The notes under the pieces: model-generated
Seen by the model: only the letters and a program-made list of their open reading frames with translations
Databases searched by the model: none
Told to the model about the DNA's origin: nothing
Shown here: positions 1 to 12,696 of the stretch, in pieces
Position numbering within the stretch: the first letter of the stretch is position 1
Layout: each line of letters opens with the position of its first letter
NCBI RefSeq assembly: GCF_963675165.1
Contig: NC_087393.1
Span: 542,002-606,001 of the forward strand
Source of the DNA: Halichondria panicea
Taxonomy: Eukaryota; Porifera; Demospongiae; Suberitida; Halichondriidae
Reading direction: 5' to 3'
DNA: 64,000 bases
Program-made: the position numbers and the translations under genes

Positions 1-2536
1 GGACACTCTGGAATGACACAGAGGTAAGTGTACATGTACTTACAGTATCTTTGTATTTTGACAACTTAGAAGGTTTTGCATACTATAATTTTAAGCATGT
101 AATGTAGGAGGTGATTTTGTTGTGTTATTGCTGTGTTACATAATTTCTCCCCCCTAGGTCCCAGTCCATTCAGGTTCAGCCATCATACGAGCAGCAGAGG
201 GCAGCCCAACAACTGCAGCAGCAACAGCAGCAGCAGTACAATCAGGGGCAGTACAGTCAGCAACAGCAACCACAGTACGCCCAACCCCAGCCCCAGTCTC
301 AACACCAACAGCAGCAGTATAACCAGCAGCAACAGCAACAGTATAACCAGCAGCAGCAGCAGGCTCAGGGCACACCTGGTGTAGCACACCGTGAGTCAGT
401 GTGTGTGTGTTTAATCTGTGCTAGAGATCAGTGTGCTTGTACATGTACAGTTGTAGTCCGTGTACAGCCCTTGTAAAGTTAATAGCCACACTTGTACTTA
501 TACTTACACTTTGTTACACACTAATGACTGTACTCTACAGATGATGTGGGTGGGGCTACTCCGCCCATGGACCTGGCCTCTCAGATCCAAGCCAAGCTGG
601 CTGCACGGAAACCCATGACCACCTCACCCACTCAGAAGGACTTCCCAACAGGTGGTGACGAACCATTCAGACGCAGCAACACGATGTCCTCACAAACCTC
701 TATGGGCGAGATCAGGTAATGAGCATGTATATAATTATATAGTATCTTTGAGCGACCATAACTTTTATTCTGTTGGTCCAAAAACGTTAACTTTATGATG
801 TTTTGAAAGCTTAGAGAGAATCCTTTCAGATTATGCCTTAAATCAAAAGTCTATTTTGGGCCTGTTTTTGACAGAATACATGGTATTTTTCCGAAAAATG
901 GAAATTATGGCCTGTTACAAATTTGAGATTTGATCATACCATCTGAACGGGCTCCTTCTAAGCTTTGAGAAAATCAGAAAATTGTGGAATTTGGACTATC
1001 AGAACTTTAGTTACAGAGCTAACTCTAATCACTTCTTGCTTCCTCCCCAGACAAGCAGTTCTCAGAAGGAGGGGGAGTATGACAGACCGCTCATCAAGTT
1101 CCCCTGATCGAGAGGGGTACGATCGCAGCAACCCCCCCACTCTGCCTCGTCGTGGCCCTGCTGGCCCCCCTGCATTCACACCAGTACCCCCCATTCAGAC
1201 TGCCACTCTAGATCGTCCCAGACGCAAACCTACACCTAAGCCCCTCCCTCCTCCAGAACCAGAGGCAGAAAATGAACTATTGAAGAAGCTTATGAGGAGA
1301 CAAAATCGAATACAGAAGGCAGAGGAGGAAGGAGTGGAGTCTCTGGAACCTAAGATCGATGAGCCGATAGATAGCGAGCCCCCCAAACCAGCTGCAGTTG
1401 TTGGACCACCCCCCATTCCAGAGAGAAAGACACCAGCATTGAGTTCTGAAGTGAAAGAGCTTAGTCCGCCCCCACCACCTCCACAAACGCCCCCTCCATC
1501 CTCACACGCATCACCACCCTCACGAGCTCCACCACCCTCACAGCCGCCCGCTGAAGAGTCCAAGATCATTGATATTCCAAAAGTGAAGTCTAAGCCTCGA
1601 GCTAAACCACCACCCACAAAGCCAAAGAAAGAAGAGCCGGAAGTGCCACCATGGCAATTAGAGTTACAAAAAAAGAAAGAAAAGCGAGCTTCAGAATCGA
1701 TTGAGTTAGCCAAGTCCATGATGGTTGAGACAGATGAACAGAAGGAAGTACCACTGGCAAAGGAGGTCTCCCCTTCACACTTCCCCATCCCCCCGTCTCC
1801 TGTGAAGATGTTGACACCTCCTCCAGAGCCAGCTCCCCCACCACCCTCACAGCAACCACCCTCTCTGCAACCTGTGCTGCCCCCTCCGGCTGAAAATCAA
1901 TGTGAGTCCTTGTTAGACTATGAAGGCCTGTATATACATGTAGAGCATCTACAATCACAATGTCGGATACATTCTGTAGAAGCTCTATTGAATGGCATAT
2001 CTCTTTACATGTGTATCCACACCTACACCACCCACACCACACAACTCACACACACACCTACACCACCCACACACGCACACACAATAGACGAGATACCTCC
2101 TCCACGAGTGGCCACGAAGAAGAAGCCGTCACCGACTGCTCGTAGAAAGATAGAGTCCAAGCCTCCCATCCCACCCCCCACAGAGGAGCCTAGACCACCC
2201 CCTGCTGAGCTGCTTCCTCCCCCACCCACAGCAAGTCTACCCCCTGCTGTGATGCCGCCTCCCCCATCCATGGCAAGTCTACCCCCTGCTGTGATGCCGC
2301 CTCCCCCACCCACGGCAAGTCTACCCCCTGCTGGGATGCCGCCTCCCCCACCCACGGCAAGTCTACCCCCTGCTGTGATGCCTCAAACCCTGCCCCTGTC
2401 AACTACACAAACAGTGTCACAATCGGGCCAACCAGGGACCCCCTCCAGTGAAAGTAAGTGGATAACATATTCAGCTTATACATAGCATATGTAGAACATG
2501 TCTATTGTATGTTACATTCAATGACATGTGTACGCA

Positions 2537-2572
<36 letters not shown>

Positions 2573-5184
2573 GTCTAGAAGCACCAGTCTTTCGTCTATT
2601 CCTGCCACTGGATCGGTGAGTTCTTATATTTAGACCAAGAATCCAATTGTTCATACGCTATCAACCATTCTTTATTCATTCTTTGCTTCCCCCAGCTGCT
2701 ACAAATCTCGGATCCCATCCCGATAGGTGATTGGTTATCCAGCTACAAGCTAGCAGCCTATCTCCCCGTGTTTGAAGAGGCAGGCTACGACACGACCGAC
2801 TTCCTCACTGGCATTACAACTGATGAGCTCACAGAGATAGGAGTGTCCAAGCCAGGACACAGGAAGAAGCTGATGACAGCTCTCTCCACTGTGCATCACA
2901 AGGAGCACCTCCTGCTGGAAAAACCAGTATGTGTTTAAAAAAACTTTAACTGCATTTAAATAACAAATTATCATGGTGTACATTGTAGATCATATGATAT
3001 ATGTGTAACTGTTGTTATTGTCTGGCTTATAATTATGCCCTTGATTTTTTTTCACACTGCCCCCCCCCCCCCCCCTTCTGCAGGCGAGTGTGAGGGTGTG
3101 GCTAACTAGCATGGGGCTGGTACAGTATGAGGAAGTCTTGGTAGAGGCAGGATATGACGATATTGACTTTATATCCGACATCTCCGGTGACGAGTTACAA
3201 GACATTGGGATCACCAAAAATGGTCAGTCGTTAGATAATATTCATACTTACAGCTGAACACACTTGTTCCTGTGTGTACCTTTGAGACCCCGTATTTTGT
3301 GTTCAATTTCAAAGCTGATTGATGCATTCAATAGCTCTCAGAATGGCCTTTACAATAATGTGTTTATAGATCTATAATCTATAATGATGTGTTCATAGAT
3401 CTATTATCATATAGATACTAGTACGATTATTCGAAATCCTTTACCTATATAGCTACTGACAATTATAATCATTAGTGATATTGTATCTTTGTGTGTAGGG
3501 CATTTGAAGCGGTTCATGCGTGGAATTGCTGAGCTGGTTGAAGTGAGCAAGAGTGCCCCGCCCACTCCCTCCCCGATCCCTCGTTTGCAGCACGTCAACG
3601 GACTTGCCACGCCCCCCACTGGCGGGACCATCGCCACTTTCCCCGAGGACAACAAGACACCTGAACCACAAGATGATGATGTTACTATTATCGCACCACC
3701 AGTAGGTTTCGATGAAGCCGACTTGATGAACCAAATCGCTAACAACTTACAACCTCCCGTTGCTGTTAAGTCTAAACGATTCTCACAAGACGAAGCTGTC
3801 TTGACCTCTGACCCCTCGCGGGCGCGGGCGTACTCGGGTGAGCGTGAGGGTAGTGTGCCTAGTGACGGGGGCGGGGGTTACAACAGGATGCGACAGCTAT
3901 TGGAACAACAGATGGGATCGAGTCGTTCCACAGAGAGCTTGGAGATGAGTGTGGGGAGTGAGTCGAGTGACGTCGTCAAGAACAACAGTCGATCACCATC
4001 ACATAGTCCCAGGGTGGCACGCAAACCCAAGGTATGTGTGTGTGTGTGTCTACTTGTGTACAGACTAGCTGTTTAATACATGTACTTGAAAATAACTTGA
4101 TGATTGACATGTGTTCTCCTAGGCTCCTCCCCCTGCCCCCAAGCGTTCGTCCCAGACCCAGCTGTCATTGGCCAGTCTCTCCTCCTCCACATCCTCCCTC
4201 TCCTCCACCTCTGATAAACACGACAAGAGAGCCTCTGCTGACGTAGGGCTACTCATGGAGTCTCCACCCAAGGTACCTCAGAAGACCAGAAGATCCACTG
4301 TGGAAGGTATGTGTGGGCATTTCTGTTGAGTAACATTGAGGAAGGAAATGTATCCTGTGTAGCTCTTATATTTATGGATATTTACCAGAAAGACTGATTT
4401 TAAAGCATACTAATAAGACTTCAGATGGTCCAAATGCAACATTTTTATGGTTTATGAAAGCTTAGAAGGAGCCCAATCAAATTGTATGCTCAAACCTCAA
4501 ATTTGGTACAGGCCGTAGTTTTCCAAAAATAGGCCCAGCCTGGTCTGTGAATGATAGTTTTGGTACAAATTTGAATCTTAGCCATATAGCTTGAGTTTTG
4601 GTGATCAATATTTTAGTACATGTATACTCTTTGCAGTGTCTCAAGTGCGTATGGGTGGTGGTGGTGTGGACATGACTGACTCAGGAGGTAACCATTCCTC
4701 CATGGCCGCCATGAAGAACAGCTTCTCTGTGGAGGACATAACAGCTGCCCTCGATGACATGGTCTCCGGGGACGAGTTCCTTGCCGATGATCTACCTCCT
4801 GTGAGGAATGTACCTCGTGAGCCTGTGAGGAGTGAGCCTGTGAAGAGTGATGGGGCGGGAGGTAATGCAACTTCATCGATAAAGAACATGGTCAGCGCAG
4901 ACAGAGAACTAGACGTTCTGTCCCGAGTACTGCAAGGATTCGATGCATCCGCTGATGACAACGAGTAAGTATGTCACACATTGTATGTACACCTATCAAT
5001 GTTAGCTAGTATTATTATATTATTATAATTATAGTTAACTGTGTGTGATGATAATAATGTGCCACCCCCCTCTCTCAGTTCTGGTGAGGCCGACCAGCTG
5101 CTGGCTGACATTGATGACATGCTCGCTGATCTGAACTCGCATCTAGATTTTATTACACCAGACGATGATGGAACTGATGTTTAA
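1..5184 (+). CDS. CASKIN: Caskin-like tandem-SAM, proline-rich scaffold (5' partial)
   Basis: Exons by eye: <1-23, 158-390, 541-715, 1051-1901, 2088-2453, 2572-2615, 2696-2926, 3084-3222, 3499-4031, 4123-4306, 4637-4964, 5079-5184 (TAA). Phases agree across all junctions. Order: Gln-rich tract (158-390), linker with MDLASQIQAKL, long Pro-rich region, SAM1 (2696-2926, GYDTTDF and GVSKPGHRKKL), SAM2 (3084-3560, GYDDIDF and GITKNGHLKRF), Ser/Pro linker with basic PKRSS, and an acidic tail ending DDMLADLNSHLDF. Two adjacent SAM domains followed by a proline-rich tail match caskins, synaptic and adaptor scaffolds whose SAM domains polymerise. Ankyrin repeats and SH3, if present, lie upstream of the window. 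ANKS1 or another tandem-SAM family is the alternative. Its last two exons were copied into the neighbouring sushi array as relics. Confidence 0.72.
158..390 (+). repeat. CAG/CAA repeat coding a Gln-rich tract
   Basis: An interrupted CAG/CAA tract in one exon of the caskin-like gene. In the frame that links to the next exon it reads Gln runs broken by Tyr-Asn and Tyr-Ser pairs (QQYNQ type), i.e. a low-complexity, prion-like Q/Y/N segment. Ser-rich and Leu/Ala-rich readings in the other frames are shadows. Confidence 0.8.
736..1030. repeat. Dispersed intronic repeat, copy in the caskin-like gene
   Basis: Contains ACTTTTATTCTGTTGGTCC, GAAAGCTTAGAGAGAATCC, TTTTGGGCCTGTTTTTGACA, AAATTATGGCCTGTTACAA and ends GTTACAGAGCTAACTCTA. 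Related copies or fragments, in both orientations, lie near 4420-4600, 21290-21360, 21860-22100, 22884-22930, 32425-32550, 39375-39605, 44105-44380, 51740-51940 and 54495-54745. All are inside introns and non-coding. Confidence 0.85.
2541..2571. repeat. (CA)n tract forming a splice acceptor
   Basis: A CA repeat ending CACAG immediately before the 44-nt exon at 2572 of the caskin-like gene. Confidence 0.85.
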
Positions 5185-5515
5185 CTCAAATAGCATTAAT
5201 AATCAGGAATTAATTTCGCAATTTAATCAGATATGTTTATTTGTTTGTATATAGTTATATGATCTTGTTTGTGTGTTTTTTGTTGTAGCAGTTGCACATG
5301 ATTGTTTACTGGGTACACTAGTTGCTCTGTATCTAACCGCAGCGTATATACTTGGGTTGATGGCTCTAATTGTAAGCAGAGATAACTGAAATGTTAATGA
5401 GTTGTATATGGGGGGGGGGAAGAATAAACAAAATAATCAGCATCAGAAAATAATAGTTATCTGCAAACGATTGAGTAAGTACATTATACACATTGTTCTT
5501 TACTCTGCGGCTCAC
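5185..5515. other. Convergent intergenic spacer
   Basis: AT-rich 3' flank between the caskin-like stop and the stop of the first sushi gene. The stretch near 5320-5380 recurs around 8255-8320 as part of the duplicated unit. A poly-G run sits at 5411-5419. I see no gene here. Confidence 0.6.
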
Positions 5516-7803
5516 TCAGGGCCTAATGTTGTCCATGGGGACTTCAGGAACGTCCTCAGGGCTTTCAGTGTTGGGCTCAGCTGAAACAAATTGAATACTT
5601 AATCAATCGTGACAAAAGCTAGCTCACTATTCAAGCACTGAGGTTGGCTTCCACTCCATTTCACTGTACTCTCACCCTCTGTACAATTCCTCATCCCATC
5701 CCCCATGAGCGTAAATCCATCGTTGCACTTGTACTTGGCCGACCCCCCATAGAGATGAGAGGTGATCAAAACTTCCCCATTGACAGGAGCTGTTATCTGT
5801 TGTAAACTACTGCAGTTACCAGGAACCCCTGTCATATATATACGAATGTGAAAATCAATTGAATGACTAGCCATGTTTTTTACCTGTACAGGATGGATTC
5901 ATCCTTGGCTCCCATATACGATCTTTAGAACATCTTTTAGTTTGTGATCCACTGCTCAGCTTGTATCCATAGGCACACGCATATGTAACAACTCCACCAT
6001 AATAAATTGAAGACACGGAAACAATTCCGTGTATCAACCGCAGATTACGTGTGGAACATTTGATAGCTGTACTCAACAACAACAGACAATAAAAAAGTAC
6101 ATATTAATCACTTACGTTCACAATCGGGAACCACATCATAATCACCAACCCACTCCAACAAGTGATCAGAATTGTCATCATGTAGACAGCAGTATGTGAG
6201 GCGGCTTTCTGCTTGGGATCCTGAAAACTTGAAGTTAAAGCCTTCATTGCACTGGTATGTTGCTTTTCCATTGTAAAAATGTGAATCAACAGTCAATGTA
6301 CTATTGAGAACTTGTTTCAGAGGCCCACACACACCTGTTGGGGGAAACATAACTATCGTGAAATTTAGAACAGCATTCATAGAGCACACAGCTGCAAGAG
6401 AAACCATGAGCATACATACAAAAAATGATGATCTTACGATTACAAACTGGGGGTTGCTGGCTCCAAATACCATCAGCTGCACAAATAATTTGTTCAATCC
6501 CGACCATTCCAAATCCCTCATTGCAAACAAAATTAGCAGTTCCACCCACAAAATAATTTGATACATTCATATTTCCATTGCGTGGTGCACTCAGTGTGGG
6601 ACAGATACCTATAAAGGATTGACCACATTGGTATCGTAGTAATTGGAAGCTTGCCTAATCAAATTATAATTACTTTTATTGCCCTCAAGTTAACATACGT
6701 TCGCACTGAGGATCAGAATGGGTCCAGGTTCCATTCAGTTGACAGGTCCTGGAATCAGACCCTACCAGAGTATATCCAGCCGAGCATCCGTAACTAACAA
6801 GACTATCTACTCCGTTGGTGCGATTCTCTAGTGTCGCAGCACCATTAGCAGGATCATCAAGACGAGGGCACATGATCAACTCTGTATATTGTATAGACAA
6901 CATTGATTGCATGTACACGCAGCTCACTGTAGCATTCTGGAGGTGGTCTATTCCACTCTCCGCTGCTCATACAGGTTAGTGTTGACCCTCCAACCATTCC
7001 GTATCCATAGCTACAAGAATAGCTTGCCTCACTCCTAGCAAAGTCCCCATCAGTTTTACTAACAGCACCATCAGCAATTCCATTAAGAACAGGGCACACA
7101 CCTATATAAATACCAAAGCAATGTTGTATATACTCTTCAGTACTTGCACTCACGTCTACAAGTTGGAATTGTGTTATTCCAGCTGCCGTCTGATTGACAG
7201 GTCAGAACAGCTCCTCCATCAACTCTATATCCTGGACTACAGCTGTATAAGGCAGTGCCACCAACAAGAATAGAGGTAACTATCACTTTTCCATGAGAGA
7301 CATGCAAGGGCAGAGATGGACACCCACCTGTAAGTAACATTGAAGTCAAAAATAAAGAATGTATATCTAAGGAGTATATTCACTCACGTTGACAACGTGG
7401 TGCAGTTCCAATATATCCTGGACAGCAGTGATCCTCATCATACGCTTGGGTGTAGTGCACTGTTCTATATGCTGTGCGGTACCCGAAACTATAATTATGG
7501 TTGAATTGTTATTATAAGTAGTCACATTAATTTTGTATATACTACAGTCATTGCTCTAGCTCACACAGTACTTGGACCACATCTAACACATCTGTGAGTA
7601 GTATAGCTGTATCGCTCTGAGAAACTCTGCTGCCTGGATGCTCTCCGATAGAGGGTCCTCGTGCAAACACCAGACTCACTATTAGCACAGGTTAAACACA
7701 GCTTACTACATATGTACACCACTCACCCTGTTCCTGATGCAGTTCTCACAAAGAGCACCAATGTTACAAAAATCACACACTTCCACAAACCTTTGTAAGC
7801 CAT
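5516..7803 (-). CDS. Secreted EMI + 7-sushi (CCP) protein, array copy 1
   Basis: Start at 7803: MAYKGLWKC followed by a hydrophobic run and TASG is a signal peptide. Next is an EMI-like module over two exons (about 7690-7395; CTRTLYRRAS, then YRTAYRTV and CCPGYIGTAPRC). Sushi modules follow, one per exon, at about 7330-7155, 7100-6932, 6873-6702, 6609-6437, 6336-6114, 6070-5885 and 5830-5627. The last exon gives an acidic tail, stop at 5516-5518. Exons are mostly phase 1, as usual for secreted shuffled modules. The module found fifth in copies 2 and 4 is missing: a deletion fused its acceptor to intron sequence near 6385-6395. The module at 6336-6114 is long and carries an unusual CCLH. There is no membrane segment, so it is probably extracellular (matrix or recognition). 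Ligand unknown. Confidence 0.78.
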
Positions 7804-8508
7804 TATTGTCTGTCTATGGTAAATTCTCAGTTTTCTTGGATGCAGTTTAATCTACAAACCACAGAAATGTTTGTGTGCAGCTACACTTCCAGCTATAGCA
7901 CAATCCCATCACATTGACATTGTTTTGTAAGAACATTCACTACAATTTACACAACATTTTCACAGGTCCTCCCCCTCCCCTCAACCATGCATGCTCCCAA
8001 CACTGCACCAGTTACCTAAGAGCTCAAGTCACTAGCAACCTGTGAGGAGTGTGCCCAGTGAGTCTGTGAGGAGTGAGGGGGCAGGAGGTATTACAACCTC
8101 ATCGATAAAGAACATGGTCAGTGCAGACAGGGAACTAGAAGTTACTTATAGTCTCATCCTATTTTTGGCTTCCATGAGACTGATGTGCGAGAGCGCATAA
8201 TTATAAAAAACTTAGAAGAAATCATTTAGTAGCTCTGTATGATACAGAGCTAGCAAAGTTAGAAGGGTTAGTGTATCTAACCGCGGCCTATATTTGGGTC
8301 GCTATAATTATGATGACTTTGTGTTGGGTAAAGATCGTTAACTCTGAAAGTGCCAGTTGATGTATCGCATGCACATTGATAAGTAACCATGCAGAAGTAT
8401 TAAACTGTGAAAGGTTGATACAAAGCAAATAGCAAATAATCAGCATCTAAAATTATAGTCGTCAGCAACTAATAGTACTAGTATAGCTACATACATCAAG
8501 TCAGATTG
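7804..8508. other. Spacer with duplication-junction relics
   Basis: Apart from the relic at 7963-8145, this spacer holds AT-rich sequence and, at about 8255-8320, sequence resembling the caskin 3' flank (TCTAACCGCGGCCTATAT). I see no intact gene. Confidence 0.55.
7963..8145. pseudogene. Relic: DECR2 3' end fused to caskin exon fragment
   Basis: 7965-8034 matches the last exon of DECR2 (intact at 18823-18903: GGTCCTCCCCCTCCCC, then AAGAGCTCAAGTCACTAG). It runs directly into sequence matching caskin 4813-4910 (CCTGTGAGGAGTG, then AAGAACATGGTCAG). It is the junction of a tandem duplication whose ends lay in the two flanking genes. Neither fragment has a usable frame or splice context. Confidence 0.85.
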
Positions 8509-11090
8509 TTATATACTTCTTTGCTCTGGGGCTTTCTCAGGATTGTCCTCAGGGCTTTCAGTGTTGGGCTCAGCTGAAACAAATCAATACTTATAATCAA
8601 TTGTGATAAAAGCTAGCTCACTATTCAAGCACAGAGGTTGGCTTCCACTCCATTTCACTGTACTCTCACCCTCCGTACAATTCCTTATCCCATCCCCCAT
8701 GAGCATAAACCCATCGTTGCATTTGTAGCTGGCCGACCCCCCATAGAGATGAGAGGTGATCAAAACCTCTCCATTGACAGGAGCTGTTATCTGTTGAAGA
8801 CTGCTGCAGTTACCAGGAACCTCTGTATCAGATACGAATGTGAAAATCAGTTGTATATGACACACCATGTTATACCTGTACAGGATGGATTTATCCTTGG
8901 CTCCCATATACGATCTTTAGAACATCTTCTAGTTCGTGGTCCACTGCTCAGCTTGTATCCATAGGAACACACATATGTAACAATTCCACCATAGTAGTGT
9001 GAAGTCATGGAAAACGTTCCATATCTCAACCGTAAACGACGTGTGGAACATTCAACAGCTGTACTTGACAAGAATAAACATGTATACTGAACCTTTCATC
9101 ACTTACGTTCACAATCGGGCACCACATCATAATCGCCAACCCACTCCAGCAAGTGATCAGAATATTCAGCATGTAGACAGCAGTATGTGAGGCGGCTTTC
9201 TGTTTGAGACCCTGAAAACTTGAAGATAAATCCTTCATTGCACTGGTATATTGCTTCGCTATTGTAAAAATACGAGTCAACAGTCAATGTACTATTGAGA
9301 ACTTGTTTCAGAGGCCCACACACACCTGTTGTGGGAAATATAACTATCGTGAAATTTAGAACAGCATTCATAGAAAACTCACGGTCGCAAATTGGTGAAC
9401 TACCACTCCAAGACAGATCAGACAAGCAAGTAACAGTCCCATCTCCATTAACTCCGAATCCTTCCTCACAAGTGAATGTAGCATTGCTCTCAATGAAGTA
9501 AGGTTCATCACTCATGATGATGCCATTGTCAGGTTTAGTGGGAACAGAGCACACAGCTGGAGGAGGTATCGTATGAATAAACATACAATAAAGATGATAT
9601 AATCTTACGATTACAGACTGGAGGTTGCTGGTTCCAAAGGCCATCAGCTTCACAAATTATTTTTCCAATCCCAATCATTCCAAATCCCTCATTGCAAGTA
9701 AAATTAGCAGTTCCATCCACAAAATAGTCTGAAATATTCACATCTCCATTGTGTGGTGCACTCAGTGTGGGACAGATACCTGTGAAGGATTGACCACCAG
9801 TGCTTATCAATGATTATAGCATGCTAGAGTTCATTAGGACTCTTGTTTACAGTGGTTAGAGTACAAATCTTTTCCCATGTACTTTAAGTCTAATTACTTT
9901 GTTTCAGTTAACATACGTTCGCACTGAGGATCAGAATGGGTCCAGGTTCCATTCAGTTGACAGGTCCTGGAATCAGATCCTACCAGAGCATATCCAGCCG
10001 AGCATCTGTAACTAACGAGACTATCTACTCCGTTGGTGCGATTCTCCAGTGTTGCAGTACCATTAGCAGGATCATCAAGACGAGGACACATGATCAATCC
10101 TGGGAATTATGATAAAAATTGAATTTTGCTTGTACATGCAGCTCACTGTAGCATTCTGGAGGTGATCCATTTGACTCTCCGCTGCTCATACAGGTTAGTG
10201 TTGGCCCTCCAACCATTCCGTATCCATAGCTACAAGAATAGTTTGCCTCACTCCCAACAAAGTCCGCATCAGTTTTACTGATAGTACCACCAGCAACTTC
10301 TCCAAGCACAGGGCATGCACCTAAATACGAAAGCAATGTTTTGCAGTGCTTGCACTGTACTTACGTCTACATATTGGAACTTGGCTACTCCAGCTGCTGT
10401 TCCCTTGACAGGTCAGAACAGCTGCTCCATCAACTCTGTATCCTGGATTACAGCTGTACACGGCAGTGTCACCAACAAGAGTGGAATTAACTATCACTGT
10501 TCCATTGGAGATATTCAAGGGCAGAGATAAACATCCACCTGCATGTATACAAGCATTAGGGGCAAAAAGTAAACATTAACTTTTTACGGTCTGCACTGTG
10601 TGTGTATGTACGTGCATTATAATTCACTTACGCTGACAATGTGGTGCAGTTCCAATATATCCTGGACAACAGTAATCTTTATCATATGCTTGGGAATAGT
10701 ATCCTGTTCTATATGCTGTTTGGTATGCAATCCTATAATTATGGTTGCATTATAAAAAAAAGGATCAATTTGTCCAGCTTACCTGTATAAAGTTGCTGCA
10801 CATCTTCTTCGTCTCCTTGACCAGCTGCCACACTTTACAGAGCCACTGTAAGCCTCATTAAAACGCTCTGCGAAACTCTCCTGCCTCGGTGCTCTCCGAT
10901 AGAGGGTTCTTGTGCAAACACTAGTACTATTTTCATAGTCACTGTTTAATTAATAGCAGGTTATTAAGCATTAAACAAAGGTTACCAAACACACACACAC
11001 ACACATTACTCACTGTTCTCCTGATGCTGTGCTCACAAAGAGCATCAATGTTGCAAAAATTGCACACTTCCAAAAAATGTTGCAAGCCAT
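8509..11090 (-). CDS. Secreted EMI + 8-sushi (CCP) protein, array copy 2
   Basis: Start at 11090 (MACNIFWKC, hydrophobic core, STASGEQ: signal peptide). The EMI module spans about 10930-10630 and shows CTRTLYRRAP, CGSWSRRRRRC and a CCPGYIGTAPHC-type end. Eight sushi exons follow at about 10539-10364, 10319-10143, 10092-9918, 9780-9608, 9555-9391, 9331-9107, 9063-8876 and 8822-8625, then a tail exon (TEPNTESPEDN) with stop 8509-8511. Each sushi shows the four Cys, the Gly-Tyr/Phe and a Trp before the last Cys, although the second has Trp replaced (SGESNGSPPEC). This is the most complete copy and the best guide to the ancestral module order. It is predicted to be secreted, ligand unknown. Confidence 0.78.
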
Positions 11091-11700
11091 GACCAGTTTT
11101 TTTTTTATGCAGTGTGAGATGTGAGTGGTTTACCCATAGATAATTATCTATGGTTTACCTTCAGGAAATCCCCTTTTTATTAATATTTGTTGCCCAGTGA
11201 GTGGGCAGATCAAACATTCCATACTACCATAGCAACCATATATTGCACTGCATTATATGCACTTGCACTGTGTGTAAATGCAGTAGATTTGAGCTACTTT
11301 TGGGACTTATGCCCCACCACCCACCTGGTCCCTTTTATAGGCTACTACCTTTTCCATACAAAACCTAAAAATGTACTATGAAATTCAACAAAACTAATGA
11401 ATTCACTAAAATTCCACTCAAAAACACATGTCTTTTATAGGGAAAAATTAATCAATCAGAAGAATTTGAAGTCATTGGGCAACAAGTTAGTTATTGCAGG
11501 CGCCTCGTGCGGCCCTCGGGCATTATGTTATCCAGTGCAATATATGGCATGTTGCACTCATGCTGGGCATATACTAATTTACTGCCATATATAGTGTTTG
11601 GTTTTACAATTCTTCAAACCCACAGAATGTTGTGTGCATGTTGGAAATTGTATACAATACACCAAATTGACGTTTTACACAAACAAACTGATAATAATAT

Positions 11701-12295
11701 TCACAGTATACTCGTACTCTTCATAGGTCCTCCCCCTCCCCCCAACCATGATCCCCCGTCCACTACCATCACTGCACCAGCTAATATATAAGAGCTCAAG
11801 TCACTATAGCAACCTTTGAAGAGTGTGCCTCGTGACACTGTGAACCTGTGAAGAGTGATAGGGCGGGAGGTAATGCAACCAAAAACATGGTCAGTGCAGA
11901 CAGGAACTAGACGCTCTGTCCCGAGTACTGCAAGGATTCGATTCATTCGCTGATGACAACGAGTACATGTAAGCATAGTAAGTGTGTTGCAGATAATTGT
12001 TTTATAAAGGCACACTTTTTATATACATATCTATCGCCAGTAATATAGTGTCTCCTCTTCCATTAGAAGACCACTGTAAGTAGGTTGTTGGCCCAATAAT
12101 ATGATTATTTCCCCTGGTCCCATAATTATAGAATTTCTTTGTATTAACTACATGCTTCTTTTGCTCTACAAATATGCCGAGTCCCCCCTTCCTCCCTCTC
12201 TCAGTTCTGGCGGACCAGCTGTGGCTAACATTGATGACATGCTCGCTGATCTGAACTCGTATCTATATCAGACGATGATGAAATTGATTTTTAGT
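11701..12295. pseudogene. Second relic: DECR2 3' end + two caskin exons
   Basis: On the minus strand 11722-11812 still reads as the DECR2 C-terminus (DLSSYI, then [19 protein letters not shown]) but is cut off upstream. On the plus strand 11813-11970 matches the caskin exon at 4813-4964 with deletions, and 12190-12292 matches the last caskin exon (DDMLADLNS equivalent). The junction point is the same as in the relic at 7963, so both descend from one breakpoint. Confidence 0.85.
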
Positions 12296-12472
12296 TGTAG
12301 TTAGATCTACATGATCTTGTTTGTGTGTTAGCTGTGTGTGACCTCGAGAACAAGCCGCTAATGATATCGAGGCTAGTATACTTTTGATTGTACTCTGTAC
12401 CCAGATGTTGGGTAAAGATCCTTAACTAAAGTTGACAGTTGATAGTAGTATTGCGCATGCACATTGTGAACT

Positions 12473-12573
12473 TAGCCTCGATCCCAGGCCGAGTTTTCGC
12501 TTTTATAACGGTTAGGCGAACAACTTTCGCCTAACCGTTATAAAAGCGAAAACTCGGCCTGGGATCGAGGCTA
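12473..12573. mobile_element. 101-bp perfect hairpin element (MITE-like)
   Basis: Two perfectly complementary 48-bp arms (starting TAGCCTCGATCCCAGGCC) separated by a 5-base loop CAACT. The element is flanked on both sides by ATTGTGAACT (12463-12472 and 12574-12583), a 10-bp target-site duplication. It has no coding capacity. End-like fragments occur near 40395-40420 (CGGCCTGGGATCAAGGCTAG) and 45488-45510 (TTAGCCTCGATTCCAGGCC). Perfect arms imply recent insertion. Confidence 0.9.
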
Positions 12574-12696
12574 ATTGTGAACTATGACAACAAATAATCA
12601 GCAGTAAAATTATTATAGTTATCAGCAACTAATAGTAGCTACATACACATCGTTATAATTATACTTCTTTACTCTGCGGCTTTCTCAAGATAATCT

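Larger units (their letters stand above)
11091..12696. other. Spacer with relics and a hairpin element
   Basis: Holds the DECR2/caskin relic at 11701-12295 and the hairpin element at 12473-12573. The rest (11100-11700) is AT-rich with no ORF showing family features. I see no gene. Confidence 0.6.

Noticed and set aside
133-389. Ser/Asn-rich and Leu/Ala-rich ORFs over the CAG/CAA tract
   Set aside because: Alternative frames of the Gln-rich exon; only the Gln frame links in phase to exon 541-715.
1195-2402. Long minus-strand ORFs opposite the proline-rich exons (Gly-rich, SQQGVDLPWVGEA repeats)
   Set aside because: Complement of a proline-rich coding exon with proper splice sites and SAM context on the plus strand; no domain or splice support.
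8638-8964. Plus-strand ORFs across the sushi exons of array copy 2
   Set aside because: They are antisense shadows; minus-strand frames carry the four-cysteine sushi pattern with consensus splice sites.
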